The position numbers and the translations under genes were made by a program. A stretch of 64,000 nt of DNA, taken from Pachyseris speciosa (lineage: Eukaryota; Cnidaria; Anthozoa; Scleractinia; Pachyseridae). The notes beneath the pieces were generated by a model that worked only from the letters and a program-made list of their open reading frames with translations, had not been told where the DNA came from and did not search any database. Positions 44,501-50,629 of the stretch are shown in pieces. The stretch covers positions 1,238,501 through 1,302,500 of the forward strand of contig JAEMWC010000007.1 of assembly GCA_016490735.1 (NCBI GenBank). Reading direction: 5' to 3'. How positions within the stretch are numbered: the stretch's first letter is position 1; the number at the start of each line of letters is the position of its first letter.

Positions 44501-44532
44501 AAACGCAACGCGAGATGATACACCTCCGACAT
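14275..44532 (-). CDS. Secreted multidomain lectin-Kazal-EGF gene, whole span (19 exons found)
   Basis: Nineteen exons on minus join with GT-AG introns and consistent phases. Order: signal peptide; cassette 1 (five exons, three H-type-lectin-like modules); Kazal; cassette 2 (the same five-exon layout); C-type lectin; five EGF-like exons; a PHR-domain terminal exon whose membership is inferred. Coding length is about 3.46 kb, near 1,150 residues. The signal peptide and Cys-rich modules mean a secreted or extracellular-matrix protein; carbohydrate binding is likely, as in innate recognition or matrix assembly. No transmembrane segment was seen. Two single-base indels (second-last and last exons) would truncate the product unless they are sequence errors. 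No known gene name is claimed. Confidence 0.72.
14753..14993. other. Short non-coding stretch before a microsatellite
   Basis: Nothing recognised besides the splice acceptor tract of the PHR exon at its left edge. Confidence 0.4.
14994..15028. repeat. (TAA)n microsatellite
   Basis: About 11 uninterrupted TAA units. It lies where the 3' tail of the adjacent minus-strand Penelope relic would be. Confidence 0.9.
15198..15619 (-). CDS. GIY-YIG endonuclease domain of a Penelope-like element (partial)
   Basis: One frame is open across this stretch. It encodes the GIY-YIG fold: [30 protein letters not shown], then a His-containing segment ([10 protein letters not shown]) and [20 protein letters not shown]. 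In Penelope-like elements this domain lies C-terminal to the reverse transcriptase and nicks the target. The Cys pair between the two Tyr motifs is typical of animal Penelope-like elements. The ORF is a 5'-truncated remnant with no start of its own. Confidence 0.72.
15602..15627. repeat. 26-bp perfect palindrome at the edge of the Penelope relic
   Basis: CTTTCGGTTTGAA is followed at once by its exact reverse complement. Confidence 0.9.
15781..15939. mobile_element. Foldback (hairpin) MITE, 159 bp
   Basis: Two arms of about 77 bp, almost perfectly complementary, meet at a loop of about 5 bases near 15860. Ends are AACAAATAA and TTATTTGTT. No coding capacity. Confidence 0.85.
15940..16234. other. 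Non-coding spacer
   Basis: Nothing recognised beyond a short TTATAAGGCACGC piece resembling the arms of the preceding hairpin. Confidence 0.4.
16235..17285 (+). repeat. Dispersed repeat family, copy 1 (arm of a large inverted pair)
   Basis: This segment is similar, inverted, to 19755-20175 (both ends conserved, centre shortened there) and, in direct orientation, to 25740-26300. Shared landmarks include AAGATACTC...GGAAGGTGAATTT, TTGCAGCTCACCAAAAAGG, ATTAATGGGAGGAACGAG and CATGCAAGATGGAAAAATCG. Confidence 0.75.
17783..17975 (+). repeat. tRNA-derived SINE with (TTTGA)n tail
   Basis: It starts GCAGGGTTGGCGATGTGG (A-box) and has the B-box GGTTCGATTCCC at 17829-17840. A unique body (GTTTGTTGGTTCTCTACTCT) ends in CTCAAAAACCAACA and TTTGATTTAATTTGA repeats. 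Two further copies occur at 34205 and 35882. Confidence 0.85.
18022..18062. repeat. (ATT)n microsatellite
   Basis: About 13 units with one interruption. Confidence 0.9.
18063..19754. other. Non-coding DNA between the inverted repeat arms
   Basis: No exon or repeat pair was recognised. It lies within the large intron between EGF exon 5 and the PHR exon if these belong to one gene. Confidence 0.45.
19755..20175 (-). repeat. Dispersed repeat family, copy 2 (inverted, internally shortened)
   Basis: The reverse complement matches 16235-17285 at both ends, including GGTGAATTAAGAGTGGTTAT and GCCATGCAAGATGGAAAAA, with the middle third missing. Confidence 0.75.
20176..20598. other. Non-coding DNA with a short (ATT)n run
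   Basis: It contains (TTA)n at 20536-20563. No gene recognised. Confidence 0.4.
20599..20624. repeat. ACGT-rich inverted repeat
   Basis: Arms of 12 bases (CGTACGTACGTG / CACGTACGTACG) around GG. Confidence 0.85.
20736..20795. repeat. 60-bp inverted repeat
   Basis: The outer arms GTGTTTTATCAAGT and ACTTGATAAAACAC are exact complements, with a second short pair (TAAAACAC / GTGTTTTA) inside. A MITE fragment is likely. Confidence 0.7.
20796..22766. other. Non-coding DNA with a hexanucleotide repeat
   Basis: It contains (CTTCAA)n at 21899-21928. Otherwise nothing recognised. Confidence 0.45.
22767..22890 (-). CDS. EGF-like (calcium-binding type) exon 5, with one-base insertion
   Basis: Phase-1 exon (acceptor AG at 22891-22892, donor GT at 22765-22766). 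It reads [20 protein letters not shown] then VGSYNCTCT, the standard cbEGF pattern. Its length is 124, not the 123 of its four siblings: an extra base around 22799-22802 shifts the last Cys pair out of frame. This is either a mutation or a sequence error. Confidence 0.72.
22891..23475. other. Intronic non-coding DNA
   Basis: AT-rich intron sequence between EGF exons 4 and 5; nothing recognised. Confidence 0.4.
23476..24566. mobile_element. Cluster of MITE-like elements rich in GCGATC motifs
   Basis: Many copies of GATCGCA / TGCGATC in both orientations. Ends such as GGCTGGTTTCCATCTGATCG (24139) face inverted ends CATATGGAAACCGGGATTTAG (near 24555) and CATATGGCGACCAGCCTTTAG (near 24475). Earlier pieces at 23476-23590 show the same sub-repeats. 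It looks like nested copies of one family with subterminal repeats. Confidence 0.65.
24567..25262. other. Intronic non-coding DNA
   Basis: Several TTTTCGG-type short repeats (24750-24990); no coding or clear mobile feature. Confidence 0.4.
25263..25385 (-). CDS. EGF-like exon 4
   Basis: 123 bp, phase 1-1, flanked by AG (25386-25387) and GT (25261-25262). Encodes [27 protein letters not shown] and GYSGNGKTC: six cysteines with the Asn/Tyr hydroxylation and calcium signature (D-I-D-E). Intact. Confidence 0.85.
25740..26300 (+). repeat. Dispersed repeat family, copy 3
   Basis: Direct-orientation relative of 16415-16925: CATCTTGCAGCTCACCAAAA at the start and CACTTGTGTTTTCAG near the end, with many substitutions. 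It lies in the intron between EGF exons 3 and 4. Confidence 0.75.
26301..26763. other. Intronic non-coding DNA
   Basis: Nothing recognised. Confidence 0.4.
26764..26886 (-). CDS. EGF-like exon 3
   Basis: 123 bp, phase 1-1, with AG at 26887-26888 and GT at 26762-26763. Encodes [27 protein letters not shown] and GFSGNGRTC. All six cysteines and the calcium-binding residues are present. Confidence 0.85.
27230..27456 (+). pseudogene. 3' end of a LINE reverse-transcriptase ORF, decayed
   Basis: Broken frames show [14 protein letters not shown] and [18 protein letters not shown], which resemble the C-terminal end typical of CR1/L2-type LINE ORF2 proteins. An AT-rich 3' tail follows. Strand plus, opposite to the host gene. 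Confidence 0.5.
27457..28203. other. Intronic non-coding DNA after the LINE relic
   Basis: Probably part LINE 3' tail. Nothing else recognised. Confidence 0.35.
28204..28417. mobile_element. MITE, 214 bp, perfect 28-bp terminal inverted repeats
   Basis: The left end TTACAGCCAAATTCGTTGTA and the right end are exact complements over about 28 bases. The interior is non-coding. No clear target duplication. It sits in the intron between EGF exons 2 and 3. Confidence 0.8.
28492..28614 (-). CDS. EGF-like exon 2
   Basis: 123 bp, phase 1-1, with acceptor TATAG and donor GTAAAT. Encodes [27 protein letters not shown] and GFSGNGNTC. Intact cbEGF module. Confidence 0.85.
28615..29571. other. Intronic non-coding DNA
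   Basis: A short inverted pair around 29350-29385 (CTACGCGCTGGTCTT / AAGACCAGAACGTAG). Nothing else recognised. Confidence 0.4.
29572..29694 (-). CDS. EGF-like exon 1
   Basis: 123 bp, phase 1-1, with acceptor TTTTAG and donor GTAACT. Encodes [27 protein letters not shown] and GYSGDGRRC. First of the five EGF modules, directly after the C-type lectin exon in the protein. Confidence 0.85.
29961..30410. mobile_element. MITE with decayed inverted ends
   Basis: The left end ACAGTCGAACCTCTCGTAGG pairs imperfectly with the right end (GTCGCAGATGGAAGTTAGGC). Internal GTCGCTTACAGGAAGTGATC-type sub-repeats are seen near 30350-30390. Confidence 0.6.
30680..31054 (-). CDS. C-type lectin domain exon
   Basis: 375 bp, phase 1-1, with acceptor TGCAG at its start and donor GTAAGA at its end. 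A complete C-type lectin domain: [65 protein letters not shown]. The QPN and WND motifs fit the long-loop and beta-4 calcium sites, so sugar binding is possible. It follows cassette 2 just as the Kazal exon follows cassette 1. Confidence 0.88.
31517..31607 (-). CDS. Cassette 2, exon E' (end of sixth H-lectin-like module)
   Basis: 91 bp, phase 0-1, with acceptor CACAG and donor GTAAAA. Encodes [17 protein letters not shown], then [11 protein letters not shown]. The GF-x-VC strand and the closing hydrophobic strand match exon E of cassette 1 (36822-36909). Confidence 0.7.
31900..32016 (-). CDS. Cassette 2, exon D' (start of sixth H-lectin-like module)
   Basis: 117 bp, phase 0-0, exactly the length of exon D in cassette 1. 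Encodes [18 protein letters not shown] ... ITAWVE. Acceptor TTACAG, donor GTATAA. Confidence 0.7.
32157..32384. mobile_element. Foldback element, about 228 bp, in intron
   Basis: Long, slightly diverged arms: AGAATAGACCTCATTCGCTT at the left is complemented by AAGCGAATAAGGTCTATTCT at the right; AAGGAGTGCA and TGCACTCTTT meet near 32275. Confidence 0.8.
32385..33251. other. Intronic non-coding DNA
   Basis: Short complementary ORFs on both strands at 32842-33058 carry [17 protein letters not shown] repeats. Probably repeat-derived; no gene. Confidence 0.35.
33252..33362 (-). CDS. Cassette 2, exon C'
   Basis: 111 bp, phase 0-0, the same length as exon C in cassette 1. Encodes [13 protein letters not shown] ... 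NGAYCK; the WMAFT start aligns with WLAFT in exon C. Acceptor TGTCAG, donor GTCAGT. Confidence 0.7.
33943..34110 (-). CDS. Cassette 2, exon B'
   Basis: 168 bp, phase 0-0 (165 in cassette 1). Encodes [34 protein letters not shown] and AGAHEDIYV, aligning with exon B ([23 protein letters not shown]). Acceptor TTTCAG, donor GTAAGC. Confidence 0.72.
34205..34440 (+). repeat. SINE copy, B-box region deleted
   Basis: GCAGGGATGGCGCAGGGGAA, GAGCACTCGCC and the body GTTGGTTCTCTACTCTGCTC match the SINE at 17783. The segment holding the B-box is missing, so this copy could not be transcribed by Pol III. Confidence 0.78.
34756..35132 (-). CDS. Cassette 2, exon A' (fourth H-type-lectin-like module)
   Basis: 377 bp, phase 1-0, with acceptor CTTGCAG and donor GTTAGT. 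After a linker, [45 protein letters not shown] and [12 protein letters not shown] follow the H-type lectin strand pattern (V-x-F ... P-x-V-x-V ... GF ... V-x-W-x-A). It ends [14 protein letters not shown], matching [15 protein letters not shown] at the end of exon A. Confidence 0.72.
35222..35424. mobile_element. Foldback MITE, 203 bp, in intron
   Basis: Ends CAATGGGCCCTTTGCAGGAT and ATCCTGCAAAGGGCCCATTG are exact complements; the arms stay similar for about 90 bases. Confidence 0.85.
35882..36060 (+). repeat. SINE copy, diverged
   Basis: GAGCAGGGATGACGCAGAGG, then GGCCCAGGTTCATGG and GTTGGTTCTGTAATCTGCTT: the same family as 17783, with more substitutions and a disrupted B-box. Confidence 0.78.
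36111..36329 (-). CDS. Kazal-type (follistatin-like) domain exon
   Basis: 219 bp, phase 1-1, with acceptor TTGTAG and donor [23 protein letters not shown] resembles the follistatin N-lobe. [32 protein letters not shown] and QHPGSC form the Kazal core (C-P-x-x-Y-x-P-I-C-x-S-x-G-x-T). Kazal domains inhibit serine proteases or act as matrix spacers. It closes cassette 1. Confidence 0.88.
36822..36909 (-). CDS. Cassette 1, exon E
   Basis: 88 bp, phase 0-1, with acceptor CTGCAG and donor GTAACA. Encodes [16 protein letters not shown] then [10 protein letters not shown], ending the third H-lectin-like module. Confidence 0.68.
36910..38402. other. Intron of the lectin gene, with one unassigned ORF
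   Basis: A 75-residue minus ORF at 37297-37524 ([20 protein letters not shown]...) resembles no exon of this gene and lacks matching splice phases; it could be a retroelement fragment. A short (GTT)n lies at 37250-37271 and a run of 17 G at 38324-38340. Otherwise AT-rich. Confidence 0.4.
38403..38519 (-). CDS. Cassette 1, exon D
   Basis: 117 bp, phase 0-0, with acceptor TTACAG and donor GTAGGA. Encodes [20 protein letters not shown] ... AITAWVE, the opening strands of an H-type-lectin-like module. Same length and ending (ITAWVE) as exon D'. Confidence 0.74.
39039..39232 (-). repeat. tRNA-derived SINE (second family), minus
   Basis: On minus it begins TAGCTCAGTCGGTAGAGC (A-box region), has an anticodon-arm-like segment and GGGTCGGAATCCCG (degenerate B-box), then a body with CACTACTGCTTAAGTAGTG and a tail ending CATATATTC. 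The tRNA part resembles a tRNA-Thr-like gene but mismatches make it non-functional. Confidence 0.75.
39233..40985 (-). pseudogene. CR1/L2-type LINE, 3' part, decayed and interrupted
   Basis: Minus-strand fragments occur in LINE order: [20 protein letters not shown] (about 40880-40930), [20 protein letters not shown] (about 40715-40780), then [20 protein letters not shown] (39720-39780) and [19 protein letters not shown] (39420-39480). These are the C-terminal reverse-transcriptase and tail motifs of CR1/L2 proteins. About 0.8 kb of unrelated DNA (roughly 39810-40610) separates the two halves. The 3' tail is a short CTTTAAT-type repeat abutting the SINE. Confidence 0.72.
40986..41160. repeat. 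Two fused, oppositely oriented SINE fragments (second family)
   Basis: 40986-41052 matches the SINE tail on minus; from 41053 the sequence is the same SINE on plus, with GGGTTCGAATCCCG (perfect B-box, 41069-41082), then its body and tail. Confidence 0.72.
41212..41322 (-). CDS. Cassette 1, exon C
   Basis: 111 bp, phase 0-0, with acceptor GACAG and donor GTAAGG. Encodes [33 protein letters not shown]; two Asn-x-Ser/Thr sites fit secretion. Confidence 0.72.
41480..41527. repeat. (GAT)n microsatellite
   Basis: Sixteen units in the intron between exons B and C. Confidence 0.95.
41751..41915 (-). CDS. Cassette 1, exon B
   Basis: 165 bp, phase 0-0, with acceptor TTCCAG and donor GTAAGT. Encodes [33 protein letters not shown] and GLHRNMKI: the second H-lectin-like module, completed by exon C. 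Confidence 0.74.
42016..42400. repeat. Tandem repeat, about 180-200-bp unit, two copies
   Basis: GAATGAGTGGAGTGCATTC starts copies at about 42018 and 42199; ATGGACCGAGT, TTCCGGTGCATC and GACGTGCTTGGCGGGTC recur at matching offsets. A third partial start occurs near 42396. Confidence 0.8.
42429..42466. repeat. (ATTC)n microsatellite
   Basis: About nine units. Confidence 0.95.
42676..43057. mobile_element. MITE-like element with about 33-bp inverted ends
   Basis: The left end CCATTTTCTAAACGAGTAAG and right end CTTACTCGTTTATTAGAAAA are complements apart from a 3-base insertion, followed inward by GGCCTAGGAACGA / TCGTTCCCAGGCC. No coding capacity or clear target duplication. Confidence 0.7.
43058..43836. 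other. Intronic non-coding DNA
   Basis: A poly-A run at 43293-43309. The small ORFs here have no family features. Confidence 0.4.
43837..44192 (-). CDS. Cassette 1, exon A (first H-type-lectin-like module)
   Basis: 356 bp, phase 1-0, with acceptor TTCATAG and donor GTTAGT. Encodes [39 protein letters not shown] and [12 protein letters not shown], the H-type lectin pattern with an added [14 protein letters not shown] tail. Follows the signal-peptide exon directly. Confidence 0.75.
44454..44532 (-). CDS. First coding exon: signal peptide
   Basis: ATG at 44530-44532. Encodes [20 protein letters not shown] then LTKAGK, a signal peptide with a hydrophobic core and small residues before the predicted cut. 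The donor GTAAAT follows one base into the next codon (phase 1), matching the phase-1 acceptor of exon A. Confidence 0.75.
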
Positions 44533-44731
44533 CTTGCCCGTACTGAATCAAGTGCCAGACTTTCAATACTCTATATCTACGGGTAGTTCAAAACGTGACC
44601 ATAATTTTAACATGTCTGGGCAAGCTGTTATATTCAGTTAAAAATAAAAACCGCTAATCTATGTCAAGTGTTTTCAGTGGAGAGATTTCACCCCCAAGGT
44701 GAAACTTGGCTTTAAGTATAGGAGAAGGGCC

Positions 44732-44754
44732 GGGAGGGGAGGGGAGGGGAGGGG
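44732..44754 (+). promoter_or_regulatory. G-quadruplex motif upstream of the lectin gene
   Basis: Five G runs (GGGAGGGGAGGGGAGGGGAG) on plus, about 200 bp upstream of the start codon of the minus-strand gene. A regulatory role is only a possibility. Confidence 0.4.
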
Positions 44755-44759
44755 AAGCG

Positions 44760-46028
44760 AAGAGAGGGGAAGGTGTGATTTTTGAACGCAATTCGCTTCA
44801 GTCTGTTTTTCGTTTGCCTTACTATATTTGACAATTGGTCGTAATAGACTTGCTATACTTTACTAATCTTAAGTTGAAACAAAAACCTGTTGTACTTTAT
44901 TTTCCCGCGCTTTGATCGGCGCCGGTCACGTGAGATCAGCTCCGAATTTTAATAGACTCATTTGCGACTGTGTGAGTTAAGGATATTTTTTAGGAAGACA
45001 GATTTTATTTTATTTTGCGCTCTAATATATCATAACAGTTAGACTGCCAATACATTTCTTCATTTAAAGGCCCCCGGCGGGCAAACGGCTTCAACATCCG
45101 TTTGATTTTGTTGAACAGTGAACAACCATTCTCGACCCTACTGCTCTTCCCTTTTGCGCGTGTCTAACGGGCTTGAGGGCATTACGAGCTCTGGGCAACT
45201 CCGCGCAAGCGTAGCCAAAATCAGTAGCTATTGAGGTCTCACAGCGCATGCTTGAGGTTTCAATTTAAAATGGTATCGCCGTTTGAAAATTCTTTGCAGT
45301 ATGCCCTAGGAAAATTAAAGTGGTTAAGACTCTAAATTACCCTCAAAGGTAGATGTCGAAGCCCGAAACACAAATAGAGCTAGACCACCAGCGAATACTT
45401 CCAACACGTTTATTCTACGACGTCTCAACACACCCACGGATACATTAACGCTAACATTTATACCCTTCGAACAATAGCTGGAGTTCTTTCAGTTCCCATG
45501 ATGAAGCAAAATGAAGCAGGATTCTAGATATGAAAAATGCACATAATAATCATCATCATCATCATCTTTATTTGCTTTTGTCAGTATACACATTTTTTTA
45601 TTACAATCTAGAAAATTTACAAAATATGATTAATCTAAACCAAATAAAAACAATGGACAAGCTAGGAAGCTAAAAACCAGTAGGTTTTCTTGTTAACTCC
45701 CTGAATAATTTAGGTTCTAATTGGCAGGCAAAATAAAGTAAAAGAAAAATAAAATAAAAAGAAATACAAAGAAGGATGAACTTATTTATATGAACTATGT
45801 TGCTTCATCAGTAAAACGAAAGTTTCTTTTATTTGTTGTTCAGAGACGCACACGCCATGCTTCTTGATGCCCGAATAACATCCGGGGACTTTTATTTTCT
45901 ATATAAGGAACTTAGCGCAGGCAGCCCAAAAGGGAAGCTATAATGAAATCACTCCTGGCATTTTATACACTAGAGATTTTTTGCTTGCTTTCTTAACTTA
46001 GAAGCAGTTCGTGGAAAAAGGATCTTAA
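44760..46028. other. Intergenic DNA
   Basis: A short CATCATCAT run at 45549-45565. No gene or paired repeat recognised. Confidence 0.45.
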
Positions 46029-46310
46029 TTGATTGACTGACTGACTGACTGACTGACTGATGACTGGCTGACTGGCTGACTGACTGACTGACTGACTGAT
46101 GACTGATGACTGATGACTGGCTGACTGGCTGACTGACTGACTGACTGACTGACTGACTGGCTGGCTGGCTGGCCGGCTGATTAGCTGACTGACTGACTGG
46201 CTGACTGGCTGACTGACTGACTGACTGACTGGCTGACTGGCTGACTGATTGAGTGGCTGGCTGACTGGCTGGCTGACCGACTGACTAACTGACTCAACTG
46301 ATCGTCACTT
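46029..46310. repeat. (GACT)n / GGCT imperfect satellite, about 280 bp
   Basis: Dozens of TGAC units mixed with GGCT variants and a few TGATGACTGATGAC blocks, forming higher-order sub-repeats. Confidence 0.95.
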
Positions 46311-47220
46311 CTACTAAGGGTTCACTTTTTTGGAACTATTCAGGAATAGGCACACTCAGAAAAGACAGCAATCGTGCTTTCTTCATGTTCTTCTGACCTA
46401 TATATGACATATATTAAGTTCATTCTGTTCCTAATAGCAGAATGAACTGAATACGATTTACTCGGAATACGCAAAATATGTGTTTCACAGGGAAAGTTTT
46501 GGCGGGAAATTATAAGCGGTCCGTCAGCGATCAAGCCCGTGACGTACATCGGTAGTCATTAAACTCAGTCCAGACCTTTCCGCGCGAAATGCAAAATTCT
46601 GAACAAGTATTTCTCGAGATGGAAATGGCAACTGGTTGTGTACTCTGCTAGCAGAGGTTTCTTTCTGGCAAGTCTTTTAGCATGTACGAAGTCGTTTACG
46701 TCTCTCTCATTGCGCGTAGTCGGCGTAGTGTCTTTTACGGCTAACGGTTAATATTTTGGCTTTTTTACGGCTAACGGTTAATTTTTTTTTCCGTTACGGT
46801 TAACGCATCTGTTAAAAATTAATTACCATTGTTTAAAAAAGGTTATAAAAATAATTTTCATTGTTGTGAAGTCTCAGGAAGATTCTGAGGTAGAAAACTG
46901 TGGTAATATACTACAACGGTAAACTATATCTGGTCTATATCTTCATTCCTAAATGTACACTGCGGTACTTTGACGAAAACAAAACAAATAAAACAAGAAA
47001 GTATATTTACTCGTATTTTCAAAGCCTAGTGAAAAATTTGCCCTATGGAACATTTGAAATAACATCCATGCTGCATGGGTAACAGTTCTTCAATTCACCT
47101 TAATGACGTGGCTTATCCCGGGGTTTATCGTTTTATGACCGCCTAAACATCAAACCGTATTCACGATTTGACTTGTCTTCCAGACCTTGTTATCACAGGT
47201 TTACTAGTGACCAGTTCCTC

Positions 47221-47427
47221 TCATTCAAACTCTACTGAATCAACATCACTATGATCGGAATCGCTTTCGTACTCCTCCACCTGGTTGAAATCAGCCTCGG
47301 AAGCGAGCGTGAGTTGCGAAACAATGGTATAACTTACGAAACTTATTGCGCACCCTTCGTCATCAACAGAGCGGTTTTCTAAGGAGGCAGTGTGCGTCGG
47401 GTTAACTTGGCCGGCTGGAAAATGCAC
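47221..47427 (-). CDS. Unassigned ORF with acidic C-terminus
   Basis: An open frame (extending upstream to about 47485) ends in an acidic tail: NQVEEYESDSDHSDVDSVEF. The acidic end, stop and position inside a putative transposon suggest the last exon of a transposase or captured gene. No family is recognised, and no start codon belongs to it. Confidence 0.35.
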   Translation of the reverse strand: MHFPAGQVNPTHTASLENRSVDDEGCAISFVSYTIVSQLTLASEADFNQVEEYESDSDHSDVDSVEFE

Positions 47428-47748
47428 CCTTGTAACAACGTTAGGATTGCCTTTCCATACACTGCCGGAGGAAGAGCTCTTTTTGTGATATTAGATTTGT
47501 ATTTTACAGTTACAATGGGGTCATGAACCAGTGGAAACGTATCTATGAGAACGCCGTCGAACTACTAAGCATTTGGCTTTAATTACGACAGAAATTACAA
47601 AATTCCAGAGTCCAGTAGTTTTGCTTGACGATTGCGAAAGTACCACCACTCCGAATACGTGCCAAACCTGTCAAACCTGCTGGCCTGCTGCGTCGACATA
47701 GCAAATGAAACACACATGCAGCCTATTTTATCGTTAATTTATTGAAAC

Positions 47749-48222
47749 TACCGTAAGAGCTCTATTAAGCCCCGCCCCCCCCCCCCCTCTCTATTAACCC
47801 CCCTCTTTAATCATTGAAGCCCCCTGTTTGGAAATCGTTTTTTGTAATAAGCTCCCCGTCTCTAATAACCCCCCCCCCCTTTTTTTGGGACATGAACTTT
47901 TGTAATGAGCCCCTCCTATTCCCTCTTACGATATCCACTTCATGCAGCCCAGTTGGTTTATTTTTAAACAAATATGCACTCAAATACATAATACTCCCTG
48001 TTGCACTTTATTAAATATTCAAGCTTCACTGCAGTTGTTCGAGTTTGGTACAAAAACTATTATAAGACGAAAACGGCGAGTTTGAGATTTCAAATAAGCC
48101 GCCCCCCCTCTCTCTGTAATAAGCCCTCCCTCTCTATTAAGACCCCCTCTCTAATAAGCCCCCTGTCAATAAGACCTGCAATTAAATAAGCCTCCCGGGG
48201 GCTTAATAGAGCGTTTACGGTA
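47749..48222. mobile_element. MITE with C-rich AATAAGCCCC repeats
   Basis: The left end TACCGTAAGAGCTCTATTAA and right end TTAATAGAGCGTTTACGGTA are near-perfect complements. Inside are many degenerate CTCTAATAAGCCCC units and poly-C runs. Confidence 0.78.
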
Positions 48223-48908
48223 CTTACCGTTTAGCTCGCTCTCCCCATCTGAAGGAAGCAAGACGGGCAAAATTCCAGTTCCAGCTGCTGCTGGGTCGAT
48301 ATGTCGAGATTTTCCGTTTTGCCACCAAATTTTGCGCGGCGGTCAATCGACCCTAACCCGAACTTCTCGGCTTTGTCGTTTAGTCCAAGAAAATCTGTGA
48401 CACTTTTTCTAAATGAAAGAAACGATCTGCGTTGTCCCTCAATTTTTATCCTCTACTTGTATCTTTCAATGGTTTTTCTTCACCAGTGCGATAAAAACTA
48501 ATAACAGCTTTGACTACGGCCATCGCATCGACATCGAAAAGTCGTAAAATCATGAATAAAGAAACTGGAGATGGTCTAAACTGAATAGTAAGAGCTGTCA
48601 AAACGTCTGTCAACTCGTGCTACGGACACCGTTCGGCGTTCGACAGACAATTTCAACACTTCCGGTTTGCCGAAATAGTGAGAGTATCAGCTTTACTCGC
48701 TATAAAGACTCGTAAAATCAGAAAATTCAAGACACATAAAGTCTTCAAACGAGACCTTAGACTTTTATTTTTATGGCCAGAATTTTTAACGGTTAATATT
48801 TTTTTACGGCTAACTGTTAATTGTTTCAATTTTTACGCCTAACGGCTAGATTTTTGGACGTTTTACGGCTAACGGCTAACTCCATTGAGACCCTCAGAAA
48901 AACCTCTG

Positions 48909-50133
48909 CCACGAGCCGCTTACATTTCCCGTCGAGCATGCGTTGGATCGTTTTCAAGTTACTATAGAGCAATTCTCGTCCCCAGAGAATAAATCTCACT
49001 CGTAACGGTAAGTGCAAACGAGTGTCTCTTGGGACGAGAATGACAGGAAGTGCGCAGTAATTCATCACTTAATTCTTGGTGCGCATTCAGTTTTTATTAG
49101 CCAATGAAAGAATTCGAATCTTTTGGCGCGTCCAGGGCTACTCGTTAACGACATTTTAAGACGAGTGGCTCTGGGGACGAGAATGCTATAGAGCTTATGA
49201 CGTAAATCTCACGCAGGCTCCTTTTTGCACAGAAAATCACTGAAAAATAGATGCGCATGAGTTGACAAACTCCTGTTCCAAGGCCTGCTCCAAACGTCGC
49301 TCTATTCCCTTGCCAACTCATTAAAATTCTTAAGCACGGCAGTTGTTCACTTCGGCAGATTGAAATAAGTTCCGCACGACTACCTATCAGGGCAGGCCTT
49401 GTCGTGCCGCACAAACTGAATTCATAAATTAGGTTAATTTGAGGTTTTTCGAATTTATAGCCACTCAAGTAAATTCTCGATGTTTGAACCATTGCTGCCC
49501 TATAGTCGAGCTACTGCCGGGTCCAATTCATTTGAGTTCGGTATCTAACAATAGTGAAAGACAAAGCTGAAATCGAAAAACAAATATCAACGAGGACAAA
49601 TTCACCTGAACGTTACTACAATAAAAGGAAGCCTTTAATCGACAATAAGTTTCTAACTTAAGGCCGTACTTTACCTTTTCTTGGTACACTGTAGGATATA
49701 GAGCAGCGTTTTTGTTTTTGTTGTTGTTTGTTTGTTTTGTTCTTTTTTTTTTTTTGCAGTTTTACCGTAATGAATGTAACTAAGTATTTGTCCTTTGTAT
49801 TGTGAGTATTATAAGCAAGTATTATAAAGGTAACGCAAATATTGTTATAAACTAGCTCAACTGAATTCAATAAAGTTATAGTCTTTTCAAACAAAAATTG
49901 AGTTCGGTATGACAGTAGCACGACGTTTGGAATAGGCCTAAGCTGACTTGCCATCGCTTCCCTACAACAATCATTTGGAGTAATTACATAATACGTTTGA
50001 ATGGACTTTTCAGCCTTTTTTTATTCATACCTAACATTTATCTGCTCGATCAGTTGTTAGCTTTGTATATAAAGTACTTTGGTATCCCACACATGTAGCC
50101 TTAGGCTACCAGAATTTTTTTGTTTTTGTTTTT

Positions 50134-50135
<2 letters not shown>
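48909..50135. other. Intergenic DNA
   Basis: A T-rich run near 49740-49757. No gene with recognisable features. Confidence 0.45.

Positions 50136-50189
<54 letters not shown>
50136..50189. repeat. (CAT)n microsatellite
   Basis: About 18 uninterrupted units. Confidence 0.95.
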
Positions 50190-50397
50190 TATTATTGGAA
50201 AACCTGATTCCATTTTTCGGAATAAAAATAAGCGGTATAGTGCCCCCACCCCCCTCCCTACCCCCAGAAAAAATTAAACAAAAACAAAAACTAAACAAAA
50301 CAAACAAGAAAACAAAAAAACAAACAAACAAAGCAAAACGCGCCCTATATATCAGTTTACTATAATTTTAAGCATGAGCTGGAAAGTAACGATAAAC

Positions 50398-50403
50398 TTT
50401 ATT
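50398..50403 (-). terminator. Possible polyadenylation signal for the TPR-like gene
   Basis: AATAAA on minus, about 230 bp after the stop codon at 50630. Confidence 0.4.
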
Positions 50404-50629
50404 CAACGTGGTGCAACCACTAGCTAATTTACAGGCATGCCACGAAGAAGGGTAAACCAACATATCAGTTATGAAGAAAAGACATTAAAAAGTGCTACTA
50501 AAGTATCACACGACGTAGACCCAACACCACCAGCTGGTCTATATCAGCGTACAAGGTTGCGCAGGTCTAATTACGGTTAGTAATTGTCTGATTTTTGATA
50601 GGAGTTGTTTCAATGATCGTATGCAATGT

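Larger units (their letters stand above)
46652..48908. mobile_element. Candidate 2.26-kb DNA transposon remnant
   Basis: The ends CAGAGGTTTCTTTCTGG and (inverted) CAGAGGTTTTTCTGAG are similar. TTACGGCTAACGGTTAAT-type units occur near both ends (46733-46810 and 48773-48885), but in the same orientation. It contains a minus ORF and a nested C-rich MITE. No target duplication found. Confidence 0.35.
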
